From an uncultured Eggerthellaceae bacterium (lineage in GTDB: Bacteria; Actinomycetota; Coriobacteriia; Coriobacteriales; Eggerthellaceae), in NCBI GenBank assembly GCA_904420215.1, contig CAJFUR010000021.1, positions 1 to 42,956 on the forward strand: a stretch of 42,956 bases of DNA. The letters are read 5' to 3'. Below the pieces are notes generated by a model, which was not told the DNA's origin, did no database searches, and saw only the letters and a program-made list of their open reading frames with translations. Positions 23,936-33,053 of the stretch are shown here, piece after piece; within the stretch, counting starts at the first letter, position 1; the number at the start of each line of letters is the position of its first letter. Both the position numbers and the translations under genes were made by a program.

Positions 23936-25339
23936 CTATTTGCTGGTCGTTCCCAAGTAATCGCGCAGAAAAGCATCTGCCGCCGCAGCTTGTGAACAGG
24001 CCGTTGCATAGGCGTTTCTCGCCTCGGACGCCGCCTCCGAAGACGCGGCCGCCACCATGCCCACAGGATCGTCGGGAAGGTCGGCCGCAAGGGAGGCCGC
24101 CTCGGCGTCGGCGGCGTTGTACGCATCGTTCTGCGCTATGACGCCTTCCTTGTCCCTTGCCAGAAAGGCCTCGTTGGCGGCGGCGGCAAAGCCCATTGCC
24201 TCGATGCGCTTTGCAAGGTAGGCGCGGTAGGGCGAGAAATCCGCCGCGGGATAGACGTCGACGGCAGTGGAAAACGCGGCATCGGCCTGCTGGAACAGGG
24301 CCAGGGCCTGGTTCGTCTTCTCCATCGAGGCGCTCACGTTCTCGTCAGTCGTCTCCGTGACCATCTGGGCCGCCTCACGGGCCAAGGTGTCGGCCTGCAG
24401 CAGCAGGTCCCATCCTTCCTGCGCCTGCGCCGCGGCGGAGGCGGCCGCGCGGGCGTCTGCGACGACCTTCCCGCCGGACTCGATCATTGCACTACGCGCC
24501 TCGATGGCGGAAACGGCCTGGTTGGCAGCTTCCCGCTCCACCGAGTCGGCCATGCCGTCGCGCGCGCCTTGTGCCAGCGCGGCGGCCTGCGCCAGCGCGT
24601 CAGACGCCGCAGGCAGGCCCTCCTCGCATGCCGACAGCTCCGCCGCCAGCTCCTCTTGCGCCACCTGCCCCGCAGGCAAGTCGAAAAGCTCGGAGAGCGC
24701 GTCATTGAGCGGGGCTATGGTCGCGTCGGCTTCCTCGATGCGCGCAAGTGCCTGGTCAAGCTCGCCGATGCGGGCCTGCTGCTCCTGGTGCCCCTGGTAC
24801 AGCCACCATCCCGCCCCGCCTATCACCGCGGCGCCCACCGCGAAGGCCAGCGTGTAGGCCAGCAGGCGGCGGCGCTTGCGCGTCGTCTTGCGCCGCGCCA
24901 CCTCCTCTGCCGGCGCGGGCCATACGGCATTGCCGCCGAGCACGCCTCCCAAGGCGTCCGCGCCGTGCGGCATCGCCTTGCCGGACGCATACGTGCCCGC
25001 ACCGCCGGAAAGCCCGCGCGCTGCCGTCGCGGGCGCCGGGGCGGCGGGCTGCGGCGTGCCGGTGGGCACCTCCACCGAATCCACCGACACGAAGTCCCCG
25101 GTCGAAAGCGGCAGTCCCTGTTCCTTCGTCGGCGTGGAAACCGCCTTCTTCTTGCGTGCGAGCGTGAAAAGGGGAATGCCCCCGAAGGGAAACGCGCGCT
25201 TCTTCTCGCCGCCGCCCTTCTCGCCGTCGAGCGCGTTCTTGGCCGCGTCGAGCACGCTGAACGAAATCTCGTTCGACGTCCCCACCGTGTGGCGCTTGAT
25301 GTGGGCCGCACGGGCCGTTTTGTCATCGTGCTTTCCCAT
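23936..25339 (-). CDS. Single-pass membrane protein with external Ala-rich coiled coil, unknown function
   Basis: A 467-residue protein not assigned to a family. The cytosolic N-terminal part (about 1-155) has a basic/phenylalanine segment (KKRAFPFGGIPLFTLARKKK) and a Pro/Ala linker. A cluster of basic residues (RRKTTRKRRR) immediately precedes one transmembrane helix (about 159-181, ending WWLYQGHQEQQ), giving a cytosol-in orientation by the positive-inside rule. The remaining 285 residues are Ala/Glu/Asp-rich helices with heptad character (ELDQALARIEEADATI, AEAASLAADLPDD) and contain no cysteine pair or catalytic motif. It lies between dinG-like (33 bp upstream) and the degenerate M28 protein (64 bp downstream) on the same strand, so the two membrane proteins may act together at the envelope. 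The ribosome site is weak. Confidence 0.8.
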   Translation of the reverse strand: MGKHDDKTARAAHIKRHTVGTSNEISFSVLDAAKNALDGEKGGGEKKRAFPFGGIPLFTLARKKKAVSTPTKEQGLPLSTGDFVSVDSVEVPTGTPQPAAPAPATAARGLSGGAGTYASGKAMPHGADALGGVLGGNAVWPAPAEEVARRKTTRKRRRLLAYTLAFAVGAAVIGGAGWWLYQGHQEQQARIGELDQALARIEEADATIAPLNDALSELFDLPAGQVAQEELAAELSACEEGLPAASDALAQAAALAQGARDGMADSVEREAANQAVSAIEARSAMIESGGKVVADARAAASAAAQAQEGWDLLLQADTLAREAAQMVTETTDENVSASMEKTNQALALFQQADAAFSTAVDVYPAADFSPYRAYLAKRIEAMGFAAAANEAFLARDKEGVIAQNDAYNAADAEAASLAADLPDDPVGMVAAASSEAASEARNAYATACSQAAAADAFLRDYLGTTSK

Positions 25340-25372
25340 GGCGTGTTCCGCAGTTCTTTGTGCCTGCCGCCC

Positions 25373-28300
25373 CTATCGCGCGAGGGCGTCGGCAATCTCC
25401 TTGGACGAGCACACCTTGATGGTGCGGCTGGGCAGCGAATCCAGAAACGCCTTGCCGTACCCCTTCGTTATCAGGCGACGGTCGGTCAGGATGAGCACGC
25501 CCGTGTCGTCGGCCTTGCGAATGAGGCGCCCTGCAGCCTGTTTCGTTTCCAGCACGGCGGCGGGCAGCACGTAGCGGCGCCACGCCTGGTCGTCTCGCTG
25601 GGCGCGCTCGCACGAAAGCGGGTCGGTGGGCTTGGCGAAGGGCAGTTTCGGAATGACGACGCCTTTGAGCGTTGCGCCGGGAGCGTCGAACCCCTCCCAG
25701 AAGCTCTTGAGCGCGAACAGCGACAGGTGCTCGTCGGCCAGGAAGTCGTCGCGCAGCCCCTTGACCGACACGCCCCACTTCTGGCACACCACGCGCAAAT
25801 CGTCGCCCTTGAGCGCCGGCTGCACCACTTCGAAGCACTTCTCCATTTCGCGGCGGTTCGTGAACAGCGTGAGCAGGGAGCCTTGCTGCGCGCGGTGCAC
25901 GTCTATGAGCAGTTGCTGCAGGGCGGGCAGATAGCCCACGTCGTTCGGTTCGGGAATGTCGTTGGCCACATAGACGGTCATGTGCCCGTCGTAGTCGTAG
26001 CACGAATCCAACCGGCACGTGCGGCACCGCGAATTTTCGTCGGAATTCAGCGCCAACGAGGCTTCGAACGCGTCGAAGCTCTCTCCCACGGTCAGCGTGG
26101 CGGACGCGAACACCACCGAATGCGTGCGCGCGTACAGCGTCTCGCACAGCGCGTCGCCCACGTTGACCAGCAGCGCCTCCAGCTTGTCGGTAGGCCGGTC
26201 GTTCTTGCGGCTCAGGCTTGCGGCGTACACGTAGCGCTCGGGCGCCTTGTCCAAGATGATCTCGGCGGCGTGCAGGGTGTCTTTCAGGGTCATGGCAATG
26301 GAGGCTATTTCGCGCTGCACTTCGGCGGCACCGTCCACGTCCTCCAAGTAGCCCACCAGTTCCTGACAGGAGGTCACCAGCTTCTCGGCCGCGTCGGCCA
26401 TCGCCTTGCCGAAGGCCGCCACCTGCGAGAACGTCTCGCTTCGCCGCACGTCGTCGTTGACCCACACTTCCACGTGGTCGTAGCCCTTGCTGCGCTTGCT
26501 GGGGTCGAAGAACAGCAGGTCTTTCATGTGGCGCGAGAAATCGTCGGCTGCCTGCGCGAACAGCTTGCCGGCTGCGCGGGCCTTGCCGGTGAGCGCATAG
26601 AGCAGCGTGGTGCCGTCTTCGCCGTTTGCCGCCACGGCCTGCCTTTCGGCGCGCACGAACACGTTGCGCGACGACTCGTCCGCGGAAACGCGCTGCGCGA
26701 TGCGCGTCAGGTCTTCGGCGGCCAGCTCCAACGAGAAGGCGCGGCGTGCCTCGGCCTCGGCCCCGTGGGCCTCGTCCACCACCCAGTAGCGGATGGGGGG
26801 AAGCAGCCCGCCGTCGGCCGCCAAGTCGCAGAACAGGAGGCTGTGGTTCGTCATCACCACGTCGGCCGCCTCGGCACGCCGACGGGCGCCGTGCACGAAG
26901 CACGACGTGCCGAAGAAGGGGCATTTCCGGCGCAAGCAGTCGTGGCTCGTCGTGGTGATGGCGCGCCTCGGCAGCACGCGGTAGTCTATCTTGAGGCCGT
27001 CCATGTCGTCGTATTCCGTCTGTTCGACGAACGAGAGCAGCGCGGCCAAGGCGGGCGCCTGGGAATACTCCTTTCCCGCCACTTCGCGCATGTGCGCGCC
27101 TTCCTGAACCAGGCGCGCCACGCGGCGCAGGCAAGGGTAGTGGGAAAACCCCTTGAGCGCGGCGTAGGAAAGGCCGCCGAGCGCCTCGGCCAGTGCCGGA
27201 AGCTCGTGGTACACCAGCTGGTCGAGCAGCGCGTTCGTCTTCGTGGCCACGCCCACCGCCACGTTGTTGGCGCGCGCGGTCAGCACGGCGGGCACCAGGT
27301 ACGCCATGGACTTGCCCACGCCGGTTCCCGCCTCCACCATGAGGTTTTCGGACGCCGCGAACGCCGCGCGCACGGCCTCCGCCATCATGGCCTGCTCCCT
27401 GCGCGGCTCGAAGTCGGGATACAGCTTGCCCACCAGCCCTTCGGCGTCGAAGGCCTGAGCCACTTCCTCGGCCGAGGGAAACGAAAGCCCCTTCTGCGGA
27501 TCGGCCGCCAGCGCGTCGGCATCGGGTTTCGCCTTGTGCTCGATGGCGCCCACCCGCGCCTTGCGCAGCGCCTGCAGCGAGAAGGGGCGCTCCTTGGCAG
27601 GGGTGGCGGGCGTCGAAGCGGGGGCGGAATCGCAAGCCGAAAGCCCGGCGGAGACTGCAAGATCGTCCGCGGACGCATATTCGCCTGCACCTGCAAGCCC
27701 GACGGGGGCCGCAAGACCGTCCGCACCCGTGGTCGCAACTTCGCAATCAGCGGAAACAGCATATGCGCCGCGGGCGGCATGCGCGCGCGCGAAGTGCTCG
27801 AACACCACGGACGTGGACCACTGGTCGGCCGGCGCCATGCGCGCTATCTCGCGCACGAGCGGGGAGGGCATGGCGTCCACCGCAGCAAGCAGGATGCGGA
27901 ACAGGCTGCATGTCGCGGCCACGTCGGCGTCGGCGCGGTGGGTCGAGGGGGGCAGCCCGAACGCGCGCACCAAGTCGAGCAGGCGGTGCGACTTCATGCG
28001 CGGCAGTGCGATGCGAGCCAGGTCCAGAGAATCGATCCACGTGTTTTCCAGAAGCGGGTAGCCGCTGGGGTGCTTCGTCGTGAAGTTGCGGTCGAACTCG
28101 GCGTTGTGGGCAACCAGCTTCGCGTCCCCCACGAAAGACACCAGCTGCGCAAGCGCGTCTTCCGGCGTGGGTGCGTCGGCCACGTCCTCGTCGTGGATGT
28201 CGGTCAGGTGCGCGACGTCTTCGGGAATGGGCTTGCCGGGGTTCACGAACGTGATGAACCAACCGGTGACCTCTCCCCGTTCCATGCGCGCGGCGGCAAT

Positions 28301-28498
28301 CTGCGTCAGCTCGTCGTGGTTGAGCGAAAACCCCGTCGTCTCGGTGTCTATCACCACGATGTTGCGGTCCAAATCACCGAAGTCGGCTGCGGCGGCTGCG
28401 GCGGGAAGCGAGGCATAGCGCGCAAAGACACCGGCCGGCGTGCCGTCGCTCACATAGTCGCGCAGGGTTTCGTGTTCGGAAGAATCGTGCGTTTTCAT
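25373..28498 (-). CDS. DinG-like protein: DnaQ-type exonuclease fused to an XPD/DinG superfamily 2 helicase
   Basis: A 1041-residue fusion. Residues about 45-210 are a DEDD 3'-5' exonuclease (DTETTG 51-56, HNAEFDRNF 131-139, HRADADVA 187-194). After an Ala/Pro linker (240-305) the helicase begins, with Walker A EAGTGVGKS at 389-397 and DEAH in VVDEAHGAEAEA. Four cysteines fit the XPD-type iron-sulfur cluster: one in HYPCLRR and three in DCLRRKCPFFGTSC. C-terminal motifs (LTDRRLITKGYGKAFLDSLP) match family ends. The cluster and motifs indicate an ATP-dependent 5'-3' DNA helicase used in damage repair, with an added proofreading-like nuclease as in Bacillus DinG; the Bacillus protein has been reported to be a nuclease rather than a helicase. 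The start is uncertain between ATG 28498 and ATG 28519. It is the probable first gene of a three-gene minus-strand operon. Confidence 0.9.
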   Translation of the reverse strand: MKTHDSSEHETLRDYVSDGTPAGVFARYASLPAAAAAADFGDLDRNIVVIDTETTGFSLNHDELTQIAAARMERGEVTGWFITFVNPGKPIPEDVAHLTDIHDEDVADAPTPEDALAQLVSFVGDAKLVAHNAEFDRNFTTKHPSGYPLLENTWIDSLDLARIALPRMKSHRLLDLVRAFGLPPSTHRADADVAATCSLFRILLAAVDAMPSPLVREIARMAPADQWSTSVVFEHFARAHAARGAYAVSADCEVATTGADGLAAPVGLAGAGEYASADDLAVSAGLSACDSAPASTPATPAKERPFSLQALRKARVGAIEHKAKPDADALAADPQKGLSFPSAEEVAQAFDAEGLVGKLYPDFEPRREQAMMAEAVRAAFAASENLMVEAGTGVGKSMAYLVPAVLTARANNVAVGVATKTNALLDQLVYHELPALAEALGGLSYAALKGFSHYPCLRRVARLVQEGAHMREVAGKEYSQAPALAALLSFVEQTEYDDMDGLKIDYRVLPRRAITTTSHDCLRRKCPFFGTSCFVHGARRRAEAADVVMTNHSLLFCDLAADGGLLPPIRYWVVDEAHGAEAEARRAFSLELAAEDLTRIAQRVSADESSRNVFVRAERQAVAANGEDGTTLLYALTGKARAAGKLFAQAADDFSRHMKDLLFFDPSKRSKGYDHVEVWVNDDVRRSETFSQVAAFGKAMADAAEKLVTSCQELVGYLEDVDGAAEVQREIASIAMTLKDTLHAAEIILDKAPERYVYAASLSRKNDRPTDKLEALLVNVGDALCETLYARTHSVVFASATLTVGESFDAFEASLALNSDENSRCRTCRLDSCYDYDGHMTVYVANDIPEPNDVGYLPALQQLLIDVHRAQQGSLLTLFTNRREMEKCFEVVQPALKGDDLRVVCQKWGVSVKGLRDDFLADEHLSLFALKSFWEGFDAPGATLKGVVIPKLPFAKPTDPLSCERAQRDDQAWRRYVLPAAVLETKQAAGRLIRKADDTGVLILTDRRLITKGYGKAFLDSLPSRTIKVCSSKEIADALAR

Positions 28499-28751
28499 GT
28501 CTAGCAGCCTATCGTCCATTCCGGAATCGCGCACATCGAAAATATGACGCGTTCGCAGGCGTGTGGCAGGCCGAGCGTGTACAATGCTTCGACGCGCAGC
28601 ACAGGCCCGCCTCCCCGTGTTGTGCGGCACGTTCCGGGAAAGGCGCCGCGGTAAAATGCCAACCCGTTTATTTTACAAAAGAATGCTCCGGATATCAGCA
28701 GGAAAGCGCCCCTGCACCACAGAATGGCAACAAGGGAAGGAAGCTGTCTCG

Positions 28752-29390
28752 ATGGACCAGTACTTTGGCACGTACCGCCGTTTCGACACCCCCTCGAAAA
28801 AGGACGCCGCAACGCTTCTGGGGGCCGACAACTTGGTGGGAGACGTGTTCTCCATCGAATTCGCCACCGAGAAGGGTCAGAACATCGCCTGGTTGAAGAA
28901 CCGGTTCGGCGGGCGCATTGGGTTTTACGACGCCGATTTCTCGCGGCAGCTGAGCGTGATGGCCGCACGGGGATGGGTTCTCAACGCCTTGTTGGCATTC
29001 GTGGCCTATACCGACCAGCCCGCTCCTGGGCATTATTGGGGAGAAACCGTCGTCATTTGCTACGACCCAGCTTCCGAACAGGCGTTTTCTCCTTTCGTGG
29101 AAGGCGTTTCCCGCCTGCTTGCCAGCGGCGTGCGCCCCGACGTGAACTTGGGGGAGCAAGGCGTTGCAAAAGTCGTCGAGAGCAGCGGGGCGTGGCTTCC
29201 GTCCAAGCGCGTGGACATGCCCGCAAAGGAAGCCGGCACCGTGGTCATGAAGCGCGAGCGCAAGATGTCGGAGAAACTCATCGAGCAGGGGCGCAAGGGC
29301 AACAAGGGATGCTATGTGGCAAGCTGGGCGTTCATTGTCCTTGTGGTGGCAGGCATCGTGTTCGGCCTCAAGTCCTGCGGCGTGTTCTAG
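28752..29390 (+). CDS. Hypothetical protein with C-terminal membrane anchor
   Basis: A 212-residue protein I do not recognise. The first 150 residues form a mixed, apparently globular cytosolic domain (YFGTYRRFDTPSKKDA..., then VFSIEFATEKGQNIAWLKNRFGGRIGFYDADFSRQLSVMAARGW, which resembles a beta-rich nucleic-acid/protein-binding fold only superficially). A basic segment (MKRERKMSEKLIEQGRKGNKG) precedes one C-terminal helix (about 186-206) and a short tail ending KSCGVF, so it looks tail-anchored with the domain inside the cell. ATG 28752 is preceded by GGAAGG at about 11 nt; the longer frame from 28563 adds 63 residues without a start signal. It stands alone between divergent and convergent neighbours. 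Confidence 0.72.
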   Translation: MDQYFGTYRRFDTPSKKDAATLLGADNLVGDVFSIEFATEKGQNIAWLKNRFGGRIGFYDADFSRQLSVMAARGWVLNALLAFVAYTDQPAPGHYWGETVVICYDPASEQAFSPFVEGVSRLLASGVRPDVNLGEQGVAKVVESSGAWLPSKRVDMPAKEAGTVVMKRERKMSEKLIEQGRKGNKGCYVASWAFIVLVVAGIVFGLKSCGVF

Positions 29391-29636
29391 GGCACACAAC
29401 CGGAAAGCGGCGAAGACATAAGAAGGCAGGCGGCGGCGCAAGACGCTGGATGCGATACAAGGAATGAGAGACGCGGGGGATTCCCGCAGCGCCCGGCCCG
29501 TCAGTGCCACACGCCACGCCGCCTCCGGCCCTGTAGGCGATGCCGCGCGGCGGCGCGGATTCCCACGGCGCCCACTCCGACAACGCCACCCGCCGCGCCA
29601 CCGGCGCCGAGCCGCCTGCCCGTTTTCCGCGAACCC
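29391..29636. other. Convergent noncoding spacer with imperfect GC-rich repeats
   Basis: Two related blocks of about 50-70 bp start GATTCCC (about 29485 and 29560) and continue with similar GCGCCC and CCAC segments. No gene, T-run terminator or RNA was recognised. Confidence 0.4.
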
Positions 29637-30590
29637 TTACTTCCGCGCCCGCTCAAGTGCATACCCGACGAGCATCTTGCACAATTCAGCAAATGATATG
29701 CCAGCTGCGCGCGCGGCGTCGGGCAAAAGCGACGTGCCCGTCATGCCCGGAATGGTGTTCGTTTCCAGAATCCAGCAATTGCCTTCGTCATCCAGAATGA
29801 AATCGGAGCGCGACACGCCCTCGCATTCCAGTGCACAATGCGCGCGCACGGCCAGGGCCTGCACCTTCTCGGTCTCCGCCTCTGTCAGAGGAGCGGGACA
29901 CAAATGTTTCGATCCACCCGGAGCATATTTGGAATCGTAGTCGTAGAACTCGCCTTGCGGAACTATTTCTATGACCGGCAAGGCGCGTGGGTCGGCGTTG
30001 CCCAGAACCGCCACGGTCAGCTCCCTGCCTGCGATGCACGGTTCCACCAGCGCCTCGTTGCCCTGTTCCAACACCTGTCGCACGGCTTCGCGCACGGCGT
30101 CGGCGCCTTTCACAATCGACACGCCCAAGGCGCTGCCCTCGCCCACCGGCTTCACCACGCAACGCTCGCCGAACTCTGCGACCATTTCCTCCGCATGGCA
30201 TTCCTCCATGTTGCCCAACGTCACCGAAGGGGGTGTGGGAATGCCGTGAGAAGCATAGAACATCTTCGCCTTCGCCTTGTTCATTGCCAAGGCACTGGCC
30301 CACACGCCCGACCCGATGTAGGGCAACCCCATGACTTCCAAGAAACCCTGCAGCGTGCCGTCTTCGCCATTGCGCCCATGCAAGCAGATGAAAGCCACTT
30401 CAAACGGGCCGTCTATCAAGCGCTTCAAGTCCTCCTTGTTGGCAGGGTCGAGCACGGTCACTGGAAAACCCGCCTCTTCCAAAGCCGTGCGCGCACCCTC
30501 GCCCGAAGCAAGCGACACTTCACGTTCTCCACTCGTCCCACCGACCAGCAAGGCGACCCGACATTCTTGGGGAATCAAAGAATCGAACAT
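29637..30590 (-). CDS. ddl: D-alanine-D-alanine ligase
   Basis: A 317-residue ATP-grasp enzyme that joins two D-alanines for peptidoglycan precursors. Visible signatures are LLVGGTSGEREVSL at the N-terminus, CLHGRNGEDGTLQGFLE near 70, EFYDYDSKY near 212 (the tyrosine typical of D-Ala-D-Ala rather than D-Ala-D-lactate enzymes), and ILETNTIPGMTGTSLLP near 273-289 with the metal- and D-Ala-binding residues. The start is set at ATG 30590 behind GGAAAG; the frame continues upstream without further signals. Length is typical. It stands alone, transcribed toward the hypothetical gene at 28752. Confidence 0.95.
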   Translation of the reverse strand: MFDSLIPQECRVALLVGGTSGEREVSLASGEGARTALEEAGFPVTVLDPANKEDLKRLIDGPFEVAFICLHGRNGEDGTLQGFLEVMGLPYIGSGVWASALAMNKAKAKMFYASHGIPTPPSVTLGNMEECHAEEMVAEFGERCVVKPVGEGSALGVSIVKGADAVREAVRQVLEQGNEALVEPCIAGRELTVAVLGNADPRALPVIEIVPQGEFYDYDSKYAPGGSKHLCPAPLTEAETEKVQALAVRAHCALECEGVSRSDFILDDEGNCWILETNTIPGMTGTSLLPDAARAAGISFAELCKMLVGYALERARK

Positions 30591-30751
30591 GCCACTCACT
30601 TTCCATCGACACCAGTGCAAAGCGCTACCAGTATAGCAAAATGCAGGCGCCATGACGCGGTGGGCAAACGGTTGCCACATTGTCAGACTCGCTTTCTCCT
30701 GCTTTCCGGAAGCAAAGAGCCTTTCCAAAACGAAACGACGCGTCCTTCGCG

Positions 30752-30757
30752 TATAAT
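30752..30757 (+). promoter_or_regulatory. -10 element TATAAT placed for a leaderless rlmN transcript
   Basis: Consensus TATAAT ending 7 nt before the rlmN ATG, with no Shine-Dalgarno sequence between. Transcription should begin at or next to the start codon, as proposed for the cyclo-ligase at 7533. Confidence 0.6.
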
Positions 30758-30764
30758 GCAAGGC

Positions 30765-31832
30765 ATGACTCAACCGATAAAAACATACTCCCTCCCACAG
30801 CTGGAACAGGTAATGGAGGAAATGGGCCAGCCGAAATTCCGTGCGATCCAGCTCGCGCAATGGCTGTATGGGCATCATGCGTCCTCTTACGACGATATGA
30901 CGAATCTGCCGAAGTCCTTGCGCGAAGAACTGGCGGCCTCTCACCCGCTTTCGGCGCTTTCCCTCATTGACAAACAAGTGTCCCAAGACGGAACGCGGAA
31001 GTACGTCTTCTCATGCGAAGACGGCCATAGAGTGGAAACCGTTGCCATGCCAGCCACGTCTGCACAGAAGGACGGCGAACGGCTGACCGTGTGCTTCTCC
31101 ACGCAAGTGGGTTGCGCCATGGGCTGTGCCTTCTGCGCCACAGGGCACGAAGGGTTTGCACGCAACCTCTCCGTCGGCGAGATGGTGGATCAGATTCTGT
31201 CTGCCCAGGAGGACATGGGGCAACGGGTCAGCAATGTCGTTGCCATGGGGCAGGGAGAGCCTTTTTTGAACTACGATGCCGTGCTGGCGGCATTGCGCAT
31301 CGTCAACCATCCGAAACTCCTGAAGATAGGGGCGCGACGCATCACCGTTTCCACATGTGGCATTCTGCCGGGCATCGAGCTCCTTTCTCAAGAGCCGGAA
31401 CAATTCACTTTGGCAGTTTCGCTCCATGCGGCTCGCCAACCCATTCGCGATATCCTGATGCCCCATATGGAAAATCAGCCGCTTTCCAAACTCAAAAAGG
31501 AGTTGCAGAACTACATCCGGAAAACCGATCGGCGCGTTACCTTGGAATACTTGCTTATAGACGGCATTAACGACGGCGAGGAAGACCTTGCCGCGCTGAC
31601 CAGTTTTTGCGCGGGACTTTTGGCACATGTCAATCTGTTGCCCCTCAATGCCGTCGCGTCTTCTTATTTTCAGCCGAGTTCTCCTCAAACGATGCATTTC
31701 TGGCAAAGCGAGCTCGAACGCAGACATATAGAAACGACTGTAAGGAAATCACGAGGATCTGACATTGCCGGCGCCTGCGGCCAGCTCAAGAACATGCTTT
31801 CTTCGAATAAGTTAGACAACGAAGACCACTGA
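30765..31832 (+). CDS. rlmN: 23S rRNA / tRNA adenine-C2 methyltransferase RlmN
   Basis: A 355-residue radical-SAM enzyme that methylates C2 of A2503 in 23S rRNA (and A37 of some tRNAs) using a methylated cysteine intermediate. The radical-SAM cluster motif CxxxCxxC is at Cys 117, 121 and 124 (VGCAMGCAFCATG); the second catalytic cysteine is Cys 338 in GSDIAGACGQL. Other family blocks are QVGCAMG, VAMGQGEPFLNYD and ITVSTCGILPGI. The ATG is chosen because a consensus -10 lies 7 nt upstream. A 12-bp hairpin follows the stop. Base composition is more AT-rich than the genes to the left, as for the neighbouring parAB genes. Confidence 0.96.
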   Translation: MTQPIKTYSLPQLEQVMEEMGQPKFRAIQLAQWLYGHHASSYDDMTNLPKSLREELAASHPLSALSLIDKQVSQDGTRKYVFSCEDGHRVETVAMPATSAQKDGERLTVCFSTQVGCAMGCAFCATGHEGFARNLSVGEMVDQILSAQEDMGQRVSNVVAMGQGEPFLNYDAVLAALRIVNHPKLLKIGARRITVSTCGILPGIELLSQEPEQFTLAVSLHAARQPIRDILMPHMENQPLSKLKKELQNYIRKTDRRVTLEYLLIDGINDGEEDLAALTSFCAGLLAHVNLLPLNAVASSYFQPSSPQTMHFWQSELERRHIETTVRKSRGSDIAGACGQLKNMLSSNKLDNEDH

Positions 31833-31869
31833 AGTTTCGATCCCATACAAACAAATGCTTGCAAACAAC

Positions 31870-31899
31870 GAACGGGCGGTGTGTTTTCACCGCCCGTTC
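31870..31899. terminator. Intrinsic terminator after rlmN
   Basis: GAACGGGCGGTG (31870-31881) pairs perfectly with CACCGCCCGTTC (31888-31899) around the loop TGTTTT; pyrimidine-rich sequence follows. It lies between convergent rlmN and parB and can serve both. Confidence 0.8.
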
Positions 31900-31976
31900 T
31901 CCTATTCCTTGCTTGTCTCAAGAAATGTTTGTTTCAGAAACCGCTTGCTTCACTCGGCACACGCCTCGCAAGAGTC

Positions 31977-32002
31977 GAGGATGTTTCACGTGAAACATCC
32001 TC
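31977..32002. promoter_or_regulatory. parS site 1, perfect, within a 26-bp palindrome
   Basis: TGTTTCACGTGAAACA at 31982-31997 is an exact parS, extended to a perfect 26-bp palindrome that overlaps the parB stop codon. ParB nucleation site for chromosome segregation. Confidence 0.95.
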
Positions 32003-33053
32003 ATGAAGCTGACGATATCAGCTCTTCGAAAAGACGTTCCAAATCCGATTCGTCCTTGAATTCTATTTCAATCTTGTTCTTCCCCTTGGAAGACTTCACT
32101 CTCACGTTCGTCTTCAAAACTTCACGCAGCGTTTTCGCGACCGTCTTGTACGATTGAGGGATGGGTTGACGACTGGAAGCGCTTCCCTCGTTTTTCTTTC
32201 CCGAAAGCAAACGCGCAAGCGCTTCCGCCTCTCTGACGCTGATCTTTTCTTCCATCAGCTTTTCGGTGAGTTTGAGGCGGCCTTCTTTCGATGGAATCGA
32301 CAAAATGGCCCGCGCATGACCTGCTGTGATCTTTTCTTCGAACAACAGCTGTTGGGCTTCTTCCGGCAATTCGAGCAAACGCAAGGCATTGGCAACCGTG
32401 GAGCGCCCTTTCGACATGGCTTGCGCCACTTCGGATTGCGTCATCTTGCGCCGCTCCATCAGTCGGCGGTATCCATACGCTTCCTCGATGGGATTCAAAT
32501 CAGCGCGCTGCACGTTTTCAATCAGAGCGAGTTCGAGCGCCTTGTCATCGTCGGCTTCTTTGATGCGAATCGGCACGGTTTTCATGCCTATGAACTTGCA
32601 TGCCTGCCAGCGCCGTTCTCCTGCAATGATTTGATACGAGTTCTTTTCCACCATGCGAACAAGAATTGGCTGGAGAACGCCATCTTTCTCTATCGAGGCC
32701 GCAAGTTCCTCTATTTCCTCTTGCTTGAAGTTCGTGCGTGGCTGATCAGGGTTGGGAGAAACGTATTCAATGGGAACTTCATCGAGTTTTCGCTCTACAA
32801 TGCCCTTTATTTGCACGTTTTCCTCAACCAACAGATTGTCTTCCACATGCGGCGCCTGCGGCATTGCAACTTCTTGGCGGGATTCGACAGGTTGTACAGG
32901 GGAGACTTCCACTTTGGGCAAATCATCGGACTCCACCGTCACGCGAGGCTTCGGTGCAGGTTTGGGAGCCGGTTCTGCTGCAACTGGCTCCTCGTAGGCG
33001 CCCAAAAGAGAGTTGAGACCGCGGCCCAAGCCGCTTTTCGTGGATTTAGCCAC
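32001..33053 (-). CDS. parB: Chromosome partitioning protein ParB
   Basis: A 350-residue CTP-dependent DNA clamp that loads at parS and spreads for chromosome segregation and origin organisation. The N-terminal ParB/Srx core has the CTP-binding motif GERRWQACK near 126-134; the parS-reading HTH is MTQSEVAQAMSKGRSTVANALRLLELP. The C-terminal lysine/glutamate-rich domain mediates dimerisation. The N-terminal KSGLGRGLNSLL and a Pro/Lys/Val-rich linker precede the core. It starts at GTG 33053 behind AAGGAAGTG and overlaps the 3' end of parA by 8 nt, so the two form an operon. A parS palindrome overlaps its stop. Confidence 0.96.
   Translation of the reverse strand: MAKSTKSGLGRGLNSLLGAYEEPVAAEPAPKPAPKPRVTVESDDLPKVEVSPVQPVESRQEVAMPQAPHVEDNLLVEENVQIKGIVERKLDEVPIEYVSPNPDQPRTNFKQEEIEELAASIEKDGVLQPILVRMVEKNSYQIIAGERRWQACKFIGMKTVPIRIKEADDDKALELALIENVQRADLNPIEEAYGYRRLMERRKMTQSEVAQAMSKGRSTVANALRLLELPEEAQQLLFEEKITAGHARAILSIPSKEGRLKLTEKLMEEKISVREAEALARLLSGKKNEGSASSRQPIPQSYKTVAKTLREVLKTNVRVKSSKGKNKIEIEFKDESDLERLFEELISSAS

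Noticed and set aside
20077-28504. Very long plus-strand open frames (about 1280 and 1310 codons) opposite the pseudo-peptidase and dinG-like genes
   Set aside because: Artefacts of high GC third-position bias: they mirror real minus-strand genes with clear domains, are rich in Arg/His/Gly/Ala and have no ribosome sites.
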